Shown in pieces: positions 55,878 through 64,000 of a stretch of 64,000 nucleotides of DNA. The position numbers were made by a program, and so were the translations under genes. This stretch comes from Rhodococcus sp. CH91 (lineage in GTDB: Bacteria > Actinomycetota > Actinomycetes > Mycobacteriales > Mycobacteriaceae): NCBI RefSeq assembly GCF_022554085.1, contig NZ_JAKFYR010000005.1:124001-188000 (forward strand). The letters are read 5' to 3'. Under the pieces are notes generated by a model. It did not search any database. It saw nothing but the letters and a program-made list of their open reading frames with translations, and had not been told where the DNA came from. Every line of letters starts with the position of its first letter. Within the stretch, counting starts at the first letter, position 1.

Positions 55878-56516
55878 ATGACGGACAAGAATGTCGGTGA
55901 GAGCGCTCCGCGCCGGGGTCTGCCCTCGTGGGCGAAGAAGACCATCGCCGTCGTGGTGGCATTGATCGTGCTCGTCATCGCCTATTACGCGCTGGCGGCG
56001 TTCGTTCCGCGCTGGTGGGCGCAGCGCATCGCCGGTCTCGCGGAAGGCGGATTCACCCGCGGGGTGTTGTGGGGGTTGCTGTTCGGAATCCTCTGCACCG
56101 CCGTCCCGATCGCGCTGCTCGCGTGGATATGGCAGGTCCGCAACTGGAGATATCACCGCGGACTCCAGATCGCGATGGGTGTGCTCGCGTTGGTCGTGGC
56201 ACTTCCGAATCTCATGACGCTGACGATCGTGCTCGGTTCCGGAAACGGTGCGCATGCCGGCGAACGGATCCTCGACGTGGATGCGCCGGGCTTCCGTGGA
56301 GCCACGTTGATCGGGGCGATCGTCGGAGCACTGCTCGCGGTGGTGTTCATCGTCGCGCTCACCCGCTACCGCAAGCGCGGACGCGATCTGAAGCAGGTGC
56401 GCAGGGACCTCGAGCAGAGCCGGATCGACGAGGAGCGGCTCGGCGCGCGTCGCGAGGCGGAAAGGGAACTGGGACGCAGAACCGACGACGTCCCTCCCGG
56501 CTCCCACCGCTTGTAG
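55878..56516 (+). CDS. membrane protein, unknown (permease-like)
   Basis: A 212-residue protein with about four helices (KTIAVVVALIVLVIAYYAL in the first, then near 62-82, 97-118 and 140-160) and a long charged C-terminal tail that is probably a coiled coil (about 168-205, rich in Arg and Glu). Similar proteins are annotated as permeases in rhodococci without evidence of transport. GAGAGG stands 8 nt before the ATG. A hairpin follows the stop. Confidence 0.7.
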   Translation: MTDKNVGESAPRRGLPSWAKKTIAVVVALIVLVIAYYALAAFVPRWWAQRIAGLAEGGFTRGVLWGLLFGILCTAVPIALLAWIWQVRNWRYHRGLQIAMGVLALVVALPNLMTLTIVLGSGNGAHAGERILDVDAPGFRGATLIGAIVGALLAVVFIVALTRYRKRGRDLKQVRRDLEQSRIDEERLGARREAERELGRRTDDVPPGSHRL

Positions 56517-56531
56517 TCCCCGGAACGACGG

Positions 56532-56559
56532 ACGCCGGCGTCGTGGACGACGCCGGCGT
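56532..56559. terminator. bidirectional terminator between membrane protein gene and tRNA-Lys
   Basis: A 12-bp perfect stem ACGCCGGCGTCG with complement and TGGA loop lies 15 nt past the protein stop and 6 nt past the tRNA 3' end on the other strand. Confidence 0.75.
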
Positions 56560-56564
56560 GCGAG

Positions 56565-56637
56565 TGCCCCCACCAGGGCTCGAACCTGGGACCTGCGGAT
56601 TAAAAGTCCGTAGCTCTACCAACTGAGCTATAGGGGC
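56565..56637 (-). tRNA. tRNA-Lys (anticodon TTT)
   Basis: A 73-nt cloverleaf with acceptor GCCCCTA/TGGGGGC, anticodon loop CTTTTAA and a standard GGTTCGAGC T arm. The 3' CCA is not encoded. Confidence 0.95.
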
Positions 56638-56737
56638 ATGGGCGCACAGTGTAACCACACCGCGCGGTGTGATGGTATCGGACGTAGAGCGCAGCGACGC
56701 CGGGTACCCGGCGGTGCGGGAAGCTGCGAATGCGAAG

Positions 56738-56775
56738 CGGCCCGGGTGTCCACCCCCTGCTTCGCACCCGGGCCG
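56738..56775. promoter_or_regulatory. hairpin with alternative pairing in the gap before TetR
   Basis: CGGCCCGGGTG pairs with CACCCGGGCCG (11 bp, 16-nt loop). The flanking GCGAAG (56732-56737) can instead pair with CTTCGC in the loop, giving two competing folds. Its role is unknown; it is the main structure in a 299-nt gene-free stretch. Confidence 0.35.
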
Positions 56776-56820
56776 GACAAATCATACCATTCGGTGTGTT
56801 CTGGGGGAACCCGGGGATGC

Positions 56821-56892
56821 GTCTGCCTGCGGCTTCGGTATCGCCTGGGTGAAATGGGACATACACAAGCGGCCGCAGGCGCAGACTAGAGT
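56821..56892 (+). promoter_or_regulatory. inverted repeat and -10 box before the TetR gene
   Basis: GTCTGCCTGCGGC at 56821-56833 matches a complementary arm at 56872-56886 with a 2-nt bulge. TAGAGT at 56887-56892 directly follows and is a plausible -10 box; AGAC-N7-GTCT overlaps it. Autoregulation by the TetR protein is possible. Confidence 0.4.
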
Positions 56893-56936
56893 TGTCTCTT
56901 GGGGGAACACCGGAACGTGGAAGGCTGAATTTCCCC

Positions 56937-57596
56937 ATGCCCCGTCAACAGGAGCGTGCGCGTCGTACGCGAGCTGCCATCGTCAGATCGGCAGCCACCG
57001 AGTTCGCCCGCCGAGGATTCGCTGCAGCATCGATCAACGCGATCCTCGAACAGTCGAACGCGACCAAGGGCGCGATGTACTTTCACTTCGCGTCGAAGGA
57101 AGACCTTGCCCGGGCCGTGCTCGACGAGGGCCTCGAACACTATCGCGCCATCGTGGCCGACTGGATGGACGTGCCGGGTTTCGACCCGTTCGAACGATTG
57201 CACGGACTGGTCGGCGACCTCGGTGCCGCATTGCACGAGGATGTGGTGATCGCGGCGGAGTTCCGCCTCGTCACCGAACCGGAGTTCGCCGACGAGGTCG
57301 GCTTGCGCGGCAGCGTCGTCTGGGGGCGCGCTGGCTACCAGCTCGCCCGCGAGGCCGAGGAGCAGGGTTTGTTCCGGCCGGGCGTCGATCTCCGCCGTTT
57401 CGTCGAGGCGGTCGCCTCGGCGCTCGCCGGTCAGCGCTATCTGGCCGATCTGACCTCGCCGGAGACCGATGTCCGGGCCCGGTTCGAAGCGTGTGTGGAG
57501 GTGCCGCTCGAGGCGATGGCCTCCGAGGAGTGGCTGACAGGGTGGCGCGAGCGAGGTTGGCCCAGCAGACCGACGAATAACGAATCAGCCACTTGA
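56937..57596 (+). CDS. TetR-family regulator resembling gamma-butyrolactone receptors
   Basis: The 219-residue protein has an N-terminal helix-turn-helix (residues 5-52) whose end, ATKGAMYFHFASKEDLA, resembles ScbR/ArpA-type autoregulator receptors of Streptomyces. The ligand domain is not distinctive and no butyrolactone synthase gene is near, so the assignment stops at family level. ATG at 56937 is preferred over TTG at 56892. GGAAGG is 12 nt upstream. It sits alone between tRNA genes. Confidence 0.87.
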   Translation: MPRQQERARRTRAAIVRSAATEFARRGFAAASINAILEQSNATKGAMYFHFASKEDLARAVLDEGLEHYRAIVADWMDVPGFDPFERLHGLVGDLGAALHEDVVIAAEFRLVTEPEFADEVGLRGSVVWGRAGYQLAREAEEQGLFRPGVDLRRFVEAVASALAGQRYLADLTSPETDVRARFEACVEVPLEAMASEEWLTGWRERGWPSRPTNNESAT

Positions 57597-57696
57597 CCTG
57601 CTGATTTGTGAATCTCGAAGAGCGTGGCATAAGCTGTGCAAGCTCCCAACGGAACGCCAAACCCGTTGAGGGTGCGGTTCGGAGAGATCCGATCGG

Positions 57697-57769
57697 GCCC
57701 CCTTCGTCTAGCGGCCTAGGACGCCGCCCTTTCAAGGCGGTAGCGCGGGTTCGAATCCCGTAGGGGGTA
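57697..57769 (+). tRNA. tRNA-Glu (anticodon TTC)
   Basis: A 73-nt cloverleaf with acceptor GCCCCCT/AGGGGGT (first pair G-T), anticodon loop CTTTCAA and T arm GGTTCGAATCC. It precedes the Asp/Phe array in the same orientation, so all eight may share one transcript. Confidence 0.95.
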
Positions 57770-57823
57770 CGCTTCGACCTCGTCGAAGTGTGCAGTATCT
57801 TGGTGTGAGAAGTGAATATGTAT

Positions 57824-57897
57824 GGCCCTGTGGCGCAGTTGGTTAGCGCGCCGCCCTGTCACGGCGGAGGTCGCGGGTTCGAGTCCCGTCAGGGTCG
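57824..57897 (+). tRNA. tRNA-Asp (GTC), copy 1
   Basis: A 74-nt cloverleaf; acceptor GGCCCTG/CAGGGTC, anticodon loop CTGTCAC, discriminator G. First gene of the tandem array. Confidence 0.96.
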
Positions 57898-57936
57898 CTC
57901 CAGAGATTCGATCGGCATTCGGTTCGGGTGCCGTCC

Positions 57937-58010
57937 GGCCAGGTAGCTCAGTTGGTACGAGCGTCCGCCTGAAAAGCGGAAGGTCGCCGGTTCGATCCCG
58001 GCCCTGGCCA
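57937..58010 (+). tRNA. tRNA-Phe (GAA), copy 1
   Basis: A 74-nt cloverleaf; acceptor GGCCAGG/CCTGGCC, anticodon loop CTGAAAA, discriminator A. The next three bases are CCA, so the 3' end may be encoded, unlike the other tRNAs here. Confidence 0.95.
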
Positions 58011-58098
58011 CCACGGTTGCCCGGCAAGCAGCCACCAATTTCATACGTTCGACCCACCGTTCGCGGTGGGTCGCGCTATGGGAACTTCGGTTCCTCAT

Positions 58099-58172
58099 GG
58101 CCCTGTGGCGCAGTTGGTTAGCGCGCCGCCCTGTCACGGCGGAGGTCGCGGGTTCGAGTCCCGTCAGGGTCG
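58099..58172 (+). tRNA. tRNA-Asp (GTC), copy 2
   Basis: Identical to copy 1; second repeat unit. Confidence 0.96.
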
Positions 58173-58211
58173 CTCCGGAGATTCGATCGGCATTCGGTTC
58201 GGGTGCCGTCC

Positions 58212-58285
58212 GGCCAGGTAGCTCAGTTGGTACGAGCGTCCGCCTGAAAAGCGGAAGGTCGCCGGTTCGATCCCGGCCCTGGCCA
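58212..58285 (+). tRNA. tRNA-Phe (GAA), copy 2
   Basis: Identical to copy 1; second repeat unit, again followed by CCA. Confidence 0.95.
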
Positions 58286-58373
58286 CCACGGTTGCCCGGC
58301 AAGCAGCCACCAATTTCATACGTTCGACCCACCGTTCGCGGTGGGTCGCGCTATGGGAACTTCGGTTCCTCAT

Positions 58374-58447
58374 GGCCCTGTGGCGCAGTTGGTTAGCGCG
58401 CCGCCCTGTCACGGCGGAGGTCGCGGGTTCGAGTCCCGTCAGGGTCG
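58374..58447 (+). tRNA. tRNA-Asp (GTC), copy 3
   Basis: Identical to copy 1; third repeat unit. Confidence 0.96.
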
Positions 58448-58486
58448 CTCCGGAGATTCGATCGGCATTCGGTTCGGGTGCCGTCC

Positions 58487-58560
58487 GGCCAGGTAGCTCA
58501 GTTGGTACGAGCGTCCGCCTGAAAAGCGGAAGGTCGCCGGTTCGATCCCGGCCCTGGCCA
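58487..58560 (+). tRNA. tRNA-Phe (GAA), copy 3
   Basis: Identical to copy 1; third repeat unit, followed by CCA. Confidence 0.95.
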
Positions 58561-58648
58561 CCACGGTTGCCCGGCAAGCAGCCACCAATTTCATACGTTC
58601 GACCCACCGTTCGCGGTGGGTCGCGCTATGGGAACTTCGGTTCCTCAT

Positions 58649-58722
58649 GGCCCTGTGGCGCAGTTGGTTAGCGCGCCGCCCTGTCACGGCGGAGGTCGCG
58701 GGTTCGAGTCCCGTCAGGGTCG
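58649..58722 (+). tRNA. tRNA-Asp (GTC), copy 4
   Basis: Identical to the other copies; last gene of the array, with no tRNA-Phe behind it and a terminator 6 nt downstream. Confidence 0.96.
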
Positions 58723-58727
58723 CTCCG

Positions 58728-58770
58728 GACGAAGTCCCGGTATCGCATCGATACCGGGACTTCGTCGTTT
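58728..58770 (+). terminator. terminator of the tRNA array
   Basis: A perfect 18-bp stem (GACGAAGTCCCGGTATCG and complement) with a 3-nt loop is followed by GTTT. Confidence 0.9.
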
Positions 58771-58874
58771 CCGGATACGTGCGTGCCACGACGCGCGCCC
58801 CGCTCGGTCGGGACTCTTCCCACTCACATCGCGCCCGCACGCGTTCCTCGGTCCGCCTCGCTATCGTGAGTGCG

Positions 58875-58888
58875 CAAAACATGTTCTA
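58875..58888. promoter_or_regulatory. AACATGTT palindrome and -10 box upstream of glycosyltransferase
   Basis: AACATGTT is embedded in a context matching six of seven fixed positions of the KstR operator (TNNAACNNGTTNNA). TAGTGT follows at 58887-58892 as a possible -10 box, 66 nt before the glycosyltransferase start. Confidence 0.35.
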
Positions 58889-58957
58889 GTGTGTGCCCTA
58901 CGTAACTTGTGGACGTCTGTCCGAGTACCCGTCCCTCCGATCTGCCCGAGGTGGAAT

Positions 58958-60196
58958 GTGCGCGTAGCTCTGTTGTCGTACCGGAGCAAGCCGCACTGTG
59001 GGGGCCAGGGGGTGTACGTCCGGCATCTCAGTCGCGAGCTCGTTGCGCAAGGACACACGGTCGAGGTGTTCTCGGGTCAGCCCTATCCCGAACTCGACCC
59101 GGGGGTGACCCTCACCAAGGTGCCCAGTCTCGACCTGTATCGCGACGACGATCCCTTCCGCACACCCCGGCCGAGCGAGTACCGGGATCTGATCGACGTC
59201 CTCGAAGTCGCCACGATGTGGACCGCCGGCTTCCCCGAACCGCGCACTTTCGGTCTCCGCGCCGCACGGCTGCTGCAAGATCGTCTCGCCGACTTCGACG
59301 TCGTGCACGACAACCAGTCGCTCGGCTCGGGCCTTCTGCGCATCGCTGAGGACTTCCCGCTCGTCGCGACCATCCATCATCCGATCACCCGCGATCGGGA
59401 ACTCGACCTCGCTTCCGCCACCACCTGGCGGCGCAGGATCACGCTGCGGCGGTGGTACGGATTCCTGCGCATGCAGGAACGGGTGGCACGCCGCATATCC
59501 ACACTGCTCACCGTGTCGGACAACTCGGCCGACGACATCCGCACCGCATTCGGCATCGACCCCGGCCGAATCCACACGATCCCGCTCGGAGTGAACACGG
59601 AAGTGTTCGCCCCCCGCGCGACCGAGCGGGTTAGCGGCCGGATCGTGTGCGTGGCGAGCGCAGATGCTCCGCTCAAGGGGGTTCCGACCCTGCTCGAGGC
59701 GGTCGCGAAGTTGCGCACCGAGCGGGAGGTCGAACTCGTCCTCGTGTCGAAACTGGCGCCGGGCGGCGCCACCGAGAAACTCATCGACGAGTTGGCGATC
59801 GGCGATGTCGTGCGTACCGTCTCGGGCATCGACGACGACGAGCTGGCCGAGCTGCTCGCCTCGGCCGAGATAGCCGCGGTGCCCTCGCTGTACGAAGGAT
59901 TCTCGTTGCCGGCGGTCGAGGCGATGTCGTGCGCGACACCTCTCGTCGCGAGCCGGGCCGGTGCCATCCCCGAGGTCGTGGGAGATGCCGGCCTGCTGGT
60001 TCCGCCGGGCGACGCCCAGCAGCTGGCTGCCGGTCTCGCGGCTCTGTTCGACGACCCCGCCGAACGCCGGGGGCTCGGCGAGAAGGCCCGCGCCCGCGTG
60101 CTCGAACGCTACAGCTGGGCAGCAGTGGCGGCGCGGACCGCGGACGTCTACGAGCGGGCGATCACCACGCACCGAGAGAGGAAGAACGGATGCTGA
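58958..60196 (+). CDS. family 4 glycosyltransferase (GT-B fold)
   Basis: The 412-residue protein has the two Rossmann halves of GT4 enzymes. The acceptor side holds KPHCGGQGVYVRHLSREL near the N terminus, and the donor side ends in the EX7E motif within PSLYEGFSLPAVEAMSCATP. It should transfer a sugar from a nucleotide donor to a lipid or small acceptor in the cytoplasm; the acceptor is unknown. GTG at 58958 is placed by GAGG upstream and the VRVALLSY start; the longer frame runs back into the tRNA array. It overlaps the methyltransferase by 7 nt. Confidence 0.9.
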   Translation: MRVALLSYRSKPHCGGQGVYVRHLSRELVAQGHTVEVFSGQPYPELDPGVTLTKVPSLDLYRDDDPFRTPRPSEYRDLIDVLEVATMWTAGFPEPRTFGLRAARLLQDRLADFDVVHDNQSLGSGLLRIAEDFPLVATIHHPITRDRELDLASATTWRRRITLRRWYGFLRMQERVARRISTLLTVSDNSADDIRTAFGIDPGRIHTIPLGVNTEVFAPRATERVSGRIVCVASADAPLKGVPTLLEAVAKLRTEREVELVLVSKLAPGGATEKLIDELAIGDVVRTVSGIDDDELAELLASAEIAAVPSLYEGFSLPAVEAMSCATPLVASRAGAIPEVVGDAGLLVPPGDAQQLAAGLAALFDDPAERRGLGEKARARVLERYSWAAVAARTADVYERAITTHRERKNGC

Positions 60197-60921
60197 CCGT
60201 CGACTTCGACCGATTGGGTGTCGTACCCGGAATCCGTGCCCTCGACATCGGGGCCGGCGCAGGGCGCCATTCGTTCGAACTGTATCGCCGGGGCGCGGAC
60301 GTCGTGGCCTTCGACCAGAACGCCGACGACATGAAGGCCGTGGCCGACATGTTCGTCGCGATGGAACTCGAGGGCGAGGCCCCCGAGGGTGCGGTGGCCC
60401 GCGCGGAGGTGGGCGACGCCCTCGCGCTTCCCTACGACGACGCTTCCTTCGACCTCGTGTTGATCTCGGAGGTGCTCGAGCACGTCCCCGAGGACGAACG
60501 AGCCATCGCCGAACTCGTCCGGGTCCTGAAGCCGGGCGGGGTCGCCGCGGTGACCGTGCCCCGGTGGTTGCCCGAGAAGATCTGCTGGGCCCTGTCGGAC
60601 GCCTACCACGAGGTGGAAGGCGGTCACATCCGCATCTACAAGGCCGACGAGCTCGCCTCGAAACTCACTGCGGCCGGCCTCGTCGTCTCGGGCACCGACC
60701 ACGCACACGCACTGCACGCCCCGTACTGGTGGCTCAAGTGCGCTGTCGGCGTCGACAACGAGAACAATCCGCTGACGAAGGCCTATCACCGATTGCTGGT
60801 GTGGGACATGATGAACGCGCCCTGGCTCACCCGGACGGCGGAGCGGGTCCTCGATCCCGTGATCGGCAAGAGCGTCGTCTTCTACCTCCGGAAACCGGAC
60901 GGTGCCGGTGCGGCGCGGTGA
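60190..60921 (+). CDS. class I SAM-dependent methyltransferase
   Basis: A 243-residue Rossmann methyltransferase with motif I ALDIGAGAGRHSFEL, an Asp ending the second strand (VVAFDQN), motif ALPYDDASFDLVLISEVLEHV and ELVRVLKPGGVAAVTVP. The substrate is unknown. The start overlaps the glycosyltransferase stop and its own end overlaps the next gene, so the three proteins are probably made together and act on one product. Confidence 0.92.
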   Translation: MLTVDFDRLGVVPGIRALDIGAGAGRHSFELYRRGADVVAFDQNADDMKAVADMFVAMELEGEAPEGAVARAEVGDALALPYDDASFDLVLISEVLEHVPEDERAIAELVRVLKPGGVAAVTVPRWLPEKICWALSDAYHEVEGGHIRIYKADELASKLTAAGLVVSGTDHAHALHAPYWWLKCAVGVDNENNPLTKAYHRLLVWDMMNAPWLTRTAERVLDPVIGKSVVFYLRKPDGAGAAR

Positions 60922-61996
60922 GTCCGCGCCGGCGGTGATGCCCTCGGTTCCCGGCGTGCTCTCACAGGAACAGTGCCTCGCGACCGGACAGGCCATCGCA
61001 CGGATGCAGGAATCGTCCGGTGCCGTTCCGTGGTTCCCCGGCGGTCACACCGACCCGTGGGATCACATCGAATCCGCCATGGCTCTGACGGCCACCGGAT
61101 TGCGCGAGGAGGCCGAGGCCGCCTTCGAATGGTCGCGCCGCACGCAGCGGGACGACGGGTCGTGGCCCATCGGATTCCGCGGCGATGTCGTCGAGAACCA
61201 CGACACCGACAGCAATTTCACGGCCTACATTGCTGTGGGTGTGTGGCACCACCATCTCGTGACGGGTGATCGCAGGTTCGTCGAGCACATGTGGCCGACG
61301 GTACGGGCCGCGCTCGATCTGGTCGTGGACATGCAGTTGCCCGGTGGCCGGATCTCCTGGGCTCGTGGCGAAGGTGGCATGTTCGACGAGGCGTTGCTCA
61401 CCGGATGTTCGAGTATCCACCAGAGTCTCCACTGCGGGTTGCGGATCGCCGACCTGATCGGGGAGCCGCAACCCGAATGGGAGGTCGCGCTGATCCGCCT
61501 GGGGCACGCCCTGCGCCGGCATCCCGAGGCGTTCACACCGAAACCCGAATACTCGATGGATTGGTACTATCCGATACTCGGCGGGGCGGTGCGCGGACCC
61601 GAAGCGCACCAACGGATCCGGGACCGCTGGACGGATTTCGTCGTCGACGGTCTCGGGATCCGCTGTGTGGATCACCGGCCGTGGGTCACCGGGGCGGAGA
61701 CGTGCGAACTGGTGCTGGCTCTCGATGCTCTCGGATACGACGGTCGTGCGCGCGAATTGTTCGCTGCCATGCAGCATCTGCGCGATCCGGACGGCTCCTA
61801 CTGGACCGGGCTCGTCTACGCCGACGGCAAGAGGTGGCCGGTGGAGGTCAGTTCGTGGACCAGTGCCGCGGTCGTCCTCGCCGCCGATGCGTTGTCACGC
61901 TCGACGGGAGGGAACGCCGTCTTCCGGGACGCCGCGTCGCCCACGCACCGCATGGGCGACGACCGCTGCACCGAGGGGTGTCCGGTGTTCGTCTGA
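60902..61996 (+). CDS. all-alpha-barrel protein annotated as prenyltransferase-like
   Basis: This 364-residue protein resembles actinobacterial proteins labelled prenyltransferase or terpene-cyclase-like because of an alpha/alpha toroid; repeats of the type QRDDGSWPIGF and RDPDGSYWTGLVY resemble the QW-like repeats of such folds, which are also found in glycoside hydrolases. I see no DxDD or DDxxD motif, so prenyl chemistry is doubtful; a glycan-processing toroid is equally possible next to GT4. The GTG at 60902 overlaps the methyltransferase by 20 nt; ATG at 60938 is an alternative start. Confidence 0.7.
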   Translation: MPVRRGESAPAVMPSVPGVLSQEQCLATGQAIARMQESSGAVPWFPGGHTDPWDHIESAMALTATGLREEAEAAFEWSRRTQRDDGSWPIGFRGDVVENHDTDSNFTAYIAVGVWHHHLVTGDRRFVEHMWPTVRAALDLVVDMQLPGGRISWARGEGGMFDEALLTGCSSIHQSLHCGLRIADLIGEPQPEWEVALIRLGHALRRHPEAFTPKPEYSMDWYYPILGGAVRGPEAHQRIRDRWTDFVVDGLGIRCVDHRPWVTGAETCELVLALDALGYDGRARELFAAMQHLRDPDGSYWTGLVYADGKRWPVEVSSWTSAAVVLAADALSRSTGGNAVFRDAASPTHRMGDDRCTEGCPVFV

Positions 61997-62000
61997 CGGT

Positions 62001-63789
<1,789 letters not shown>

Positions 63790-63793
<4 letters not shown>

Positions 63794-64000
63794 CGCGTGC
63801 TCCATCCGGGATTGGCGGGCAGGGAGGCGAAACGCTGTGTGTCGCGGCGACTGCGCCACGCGGCGACGACCGGAGCGAGCTCGGCCGGCGCGGACCCGTG
63901 CAGGATCACGCTGTCGGCACCGGCGGCGAACTGGTCGGCGATGCGTGCGGCGCACCGCTCGGCGCTGCCGGTGGCGGAGGTGGCGAGCCACTCGCCGGGA
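63790..64000 (-). CDS. LLM-class (F420-type) oxidoreductase, C-terminal part, cut by window edge
   Basis: Only the last 69 codons are inside the window, on the minus strand. The sequence ARIADQFAAGADSVILHGS and the ending SLPANPGW resemble C termini of actinobacterial LLM-class F420-dependent oxidoreductases. The stop overlaps the phosphotransferase start by ATGA, showing co-transcription. Confidence 0.7.

Larger units (their letters stand above)
57824..58648 (+). repeat. 275-bp tandem repeat, three copies, carrying tRNA-Asp and tRNA-Phe
   Basis: Units start at 57824, 58099 and 58374, and a fourth partial unit (only tRNA-Asp) starts at 58649. The copies are almost identical; the first has CCAGAG where the others have CCGGAG after tRNA-Asp. 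Each unit also has a 10-bp hairpin (CGACCCACCG-TTCG-complement) and a 5-bp GGAAC-TTCG-GTTCC hairpin just before the next tRNA-Asp. Confidence 0.95.

Noticed and set aside
57824-58722. Periodic repeats considered as a CRISPR array
   Set aside because: Units are 275 bp, spacers are identical rather than unique, and each unit contains tRNA genes; no cas genes are near.
57889-58882. Repeated minus-strand and plus-strand ORFs over the tRNA array
   Set aside because: They are translations of tRNA genes and spacers (the well-known false 'DRTGDLPLFRRTLVPTELPGR' type in parts), not proteins.
58871-58890. LexA/SOS box at AACATGTT before the glycosyltransferase
   Set aside because: The actinobacterial SOS consensus TCGAAC-N4-GTTCGA is not matched; half-site spacing is wrong.

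Overview
The window is about 64 kb of high-GC actinobacterial DNA, most likely from a Rhodococcus or a close mycolic-acid relative (Corynebacteriales). Four things support this. GTG starts and 4-bp start/stop overlaps (ATGA, GTGA) are frequent, and several genes have a TANNNT box 6-8 nt before the start codon, as in leaderless transcripts. Mycothiol synthase (mshD), LmeA, DesA and an orphan GlnR-type regulator are present. The gene order follows, from memory, the Mycobacterium tuberculosis block Rv0785-Rv0824c: FAD dehydrogenase, metallo-hydrolase, purS, purQ, pepC, purL, CAAX protease, sterol-carrier protein, purF, purM, DUF3073, YgfZ, pabC, nitrobindin-like, sseC, sulfurtransferase, thiX, lmeA, glnR-like, mshD, pst/phoU, LCP, dus, desA. 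Species cannot be fixed from the sequence alone.

Layout. 1-10 kb: a 2-keto-4-pentenoate hydratase homologue with apparently lost active-site residues, an IclR regulator, glutathione peroxidase, bluB, a large OYE/FeS/FAD oxidoreductase, a DUF2334 protein, an FAD dehydrogenase, an MBL hydrolase and an LLM flavin oxidoreductase. 9.8-26.6 kb: purine genes (purS, purQ, purL, purF, purM), interrupted at 10.8-15.9 kb by an accessory operon (SDR, serine hydrolase, self-sufficient cytochrome P450, TetR) that starts behind a 28-bp palindrome. 26.8-30.9 kb: DUF3073, asparaginase II, MOSC, YgfZ and pabC. 31-39 kb: a second insertion relative to mycobacteria, with cydABDC and a BCCT transporter; the transporter is preceded by a promoter, a 12-codon ORF with a near-perfect Shine-Dalgarno, and folded leader RNA. 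39-43 kb: nitrobindin-like protein with a 32-residue membrane peptide, then a sulfur operon (DUF4395, sulfurtransferase, SseC) preceded by a leaderless ORF ending in Cys codons, which looks like a cysteine-sensing attenuator; then thiX and lmeA. 43.4-50.2 kb: GlnR-type regulator, mshD, pstSCAB and phoU, with Pho-box direct repeats before both pstS and phoU. 50-56.5 kb: LCP ligase, dus, desA and two small membrane proteins. 56.5-58.8 kb: tRNA-Lys, a TetR gene, tRNA-Glu and a 275-bp Asp-Phe tRNA cassette repeated in tandem (4 Asp, 3 Phe). 58.9-64 kb: glycosyltransferase, methyltransferase, all-alpha cyclase-like protein, and convergent methyltransferase, phosphotransferase and truncated LLM oxidoreductase genes.

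How the genes work together: housekeeping purine synthesis, thiol chemistry (mycothiol, cysteine, sulfane sulfur), phosphate uptake and envelope construction are combined with low-oxygen respiration and osmolyte uptake. The most informative non-coding elements are the polycysteine upstream ORF, the BCCT leader, the paired Pho boxes, the P450-operon palindrome and the tRNA tandem array.
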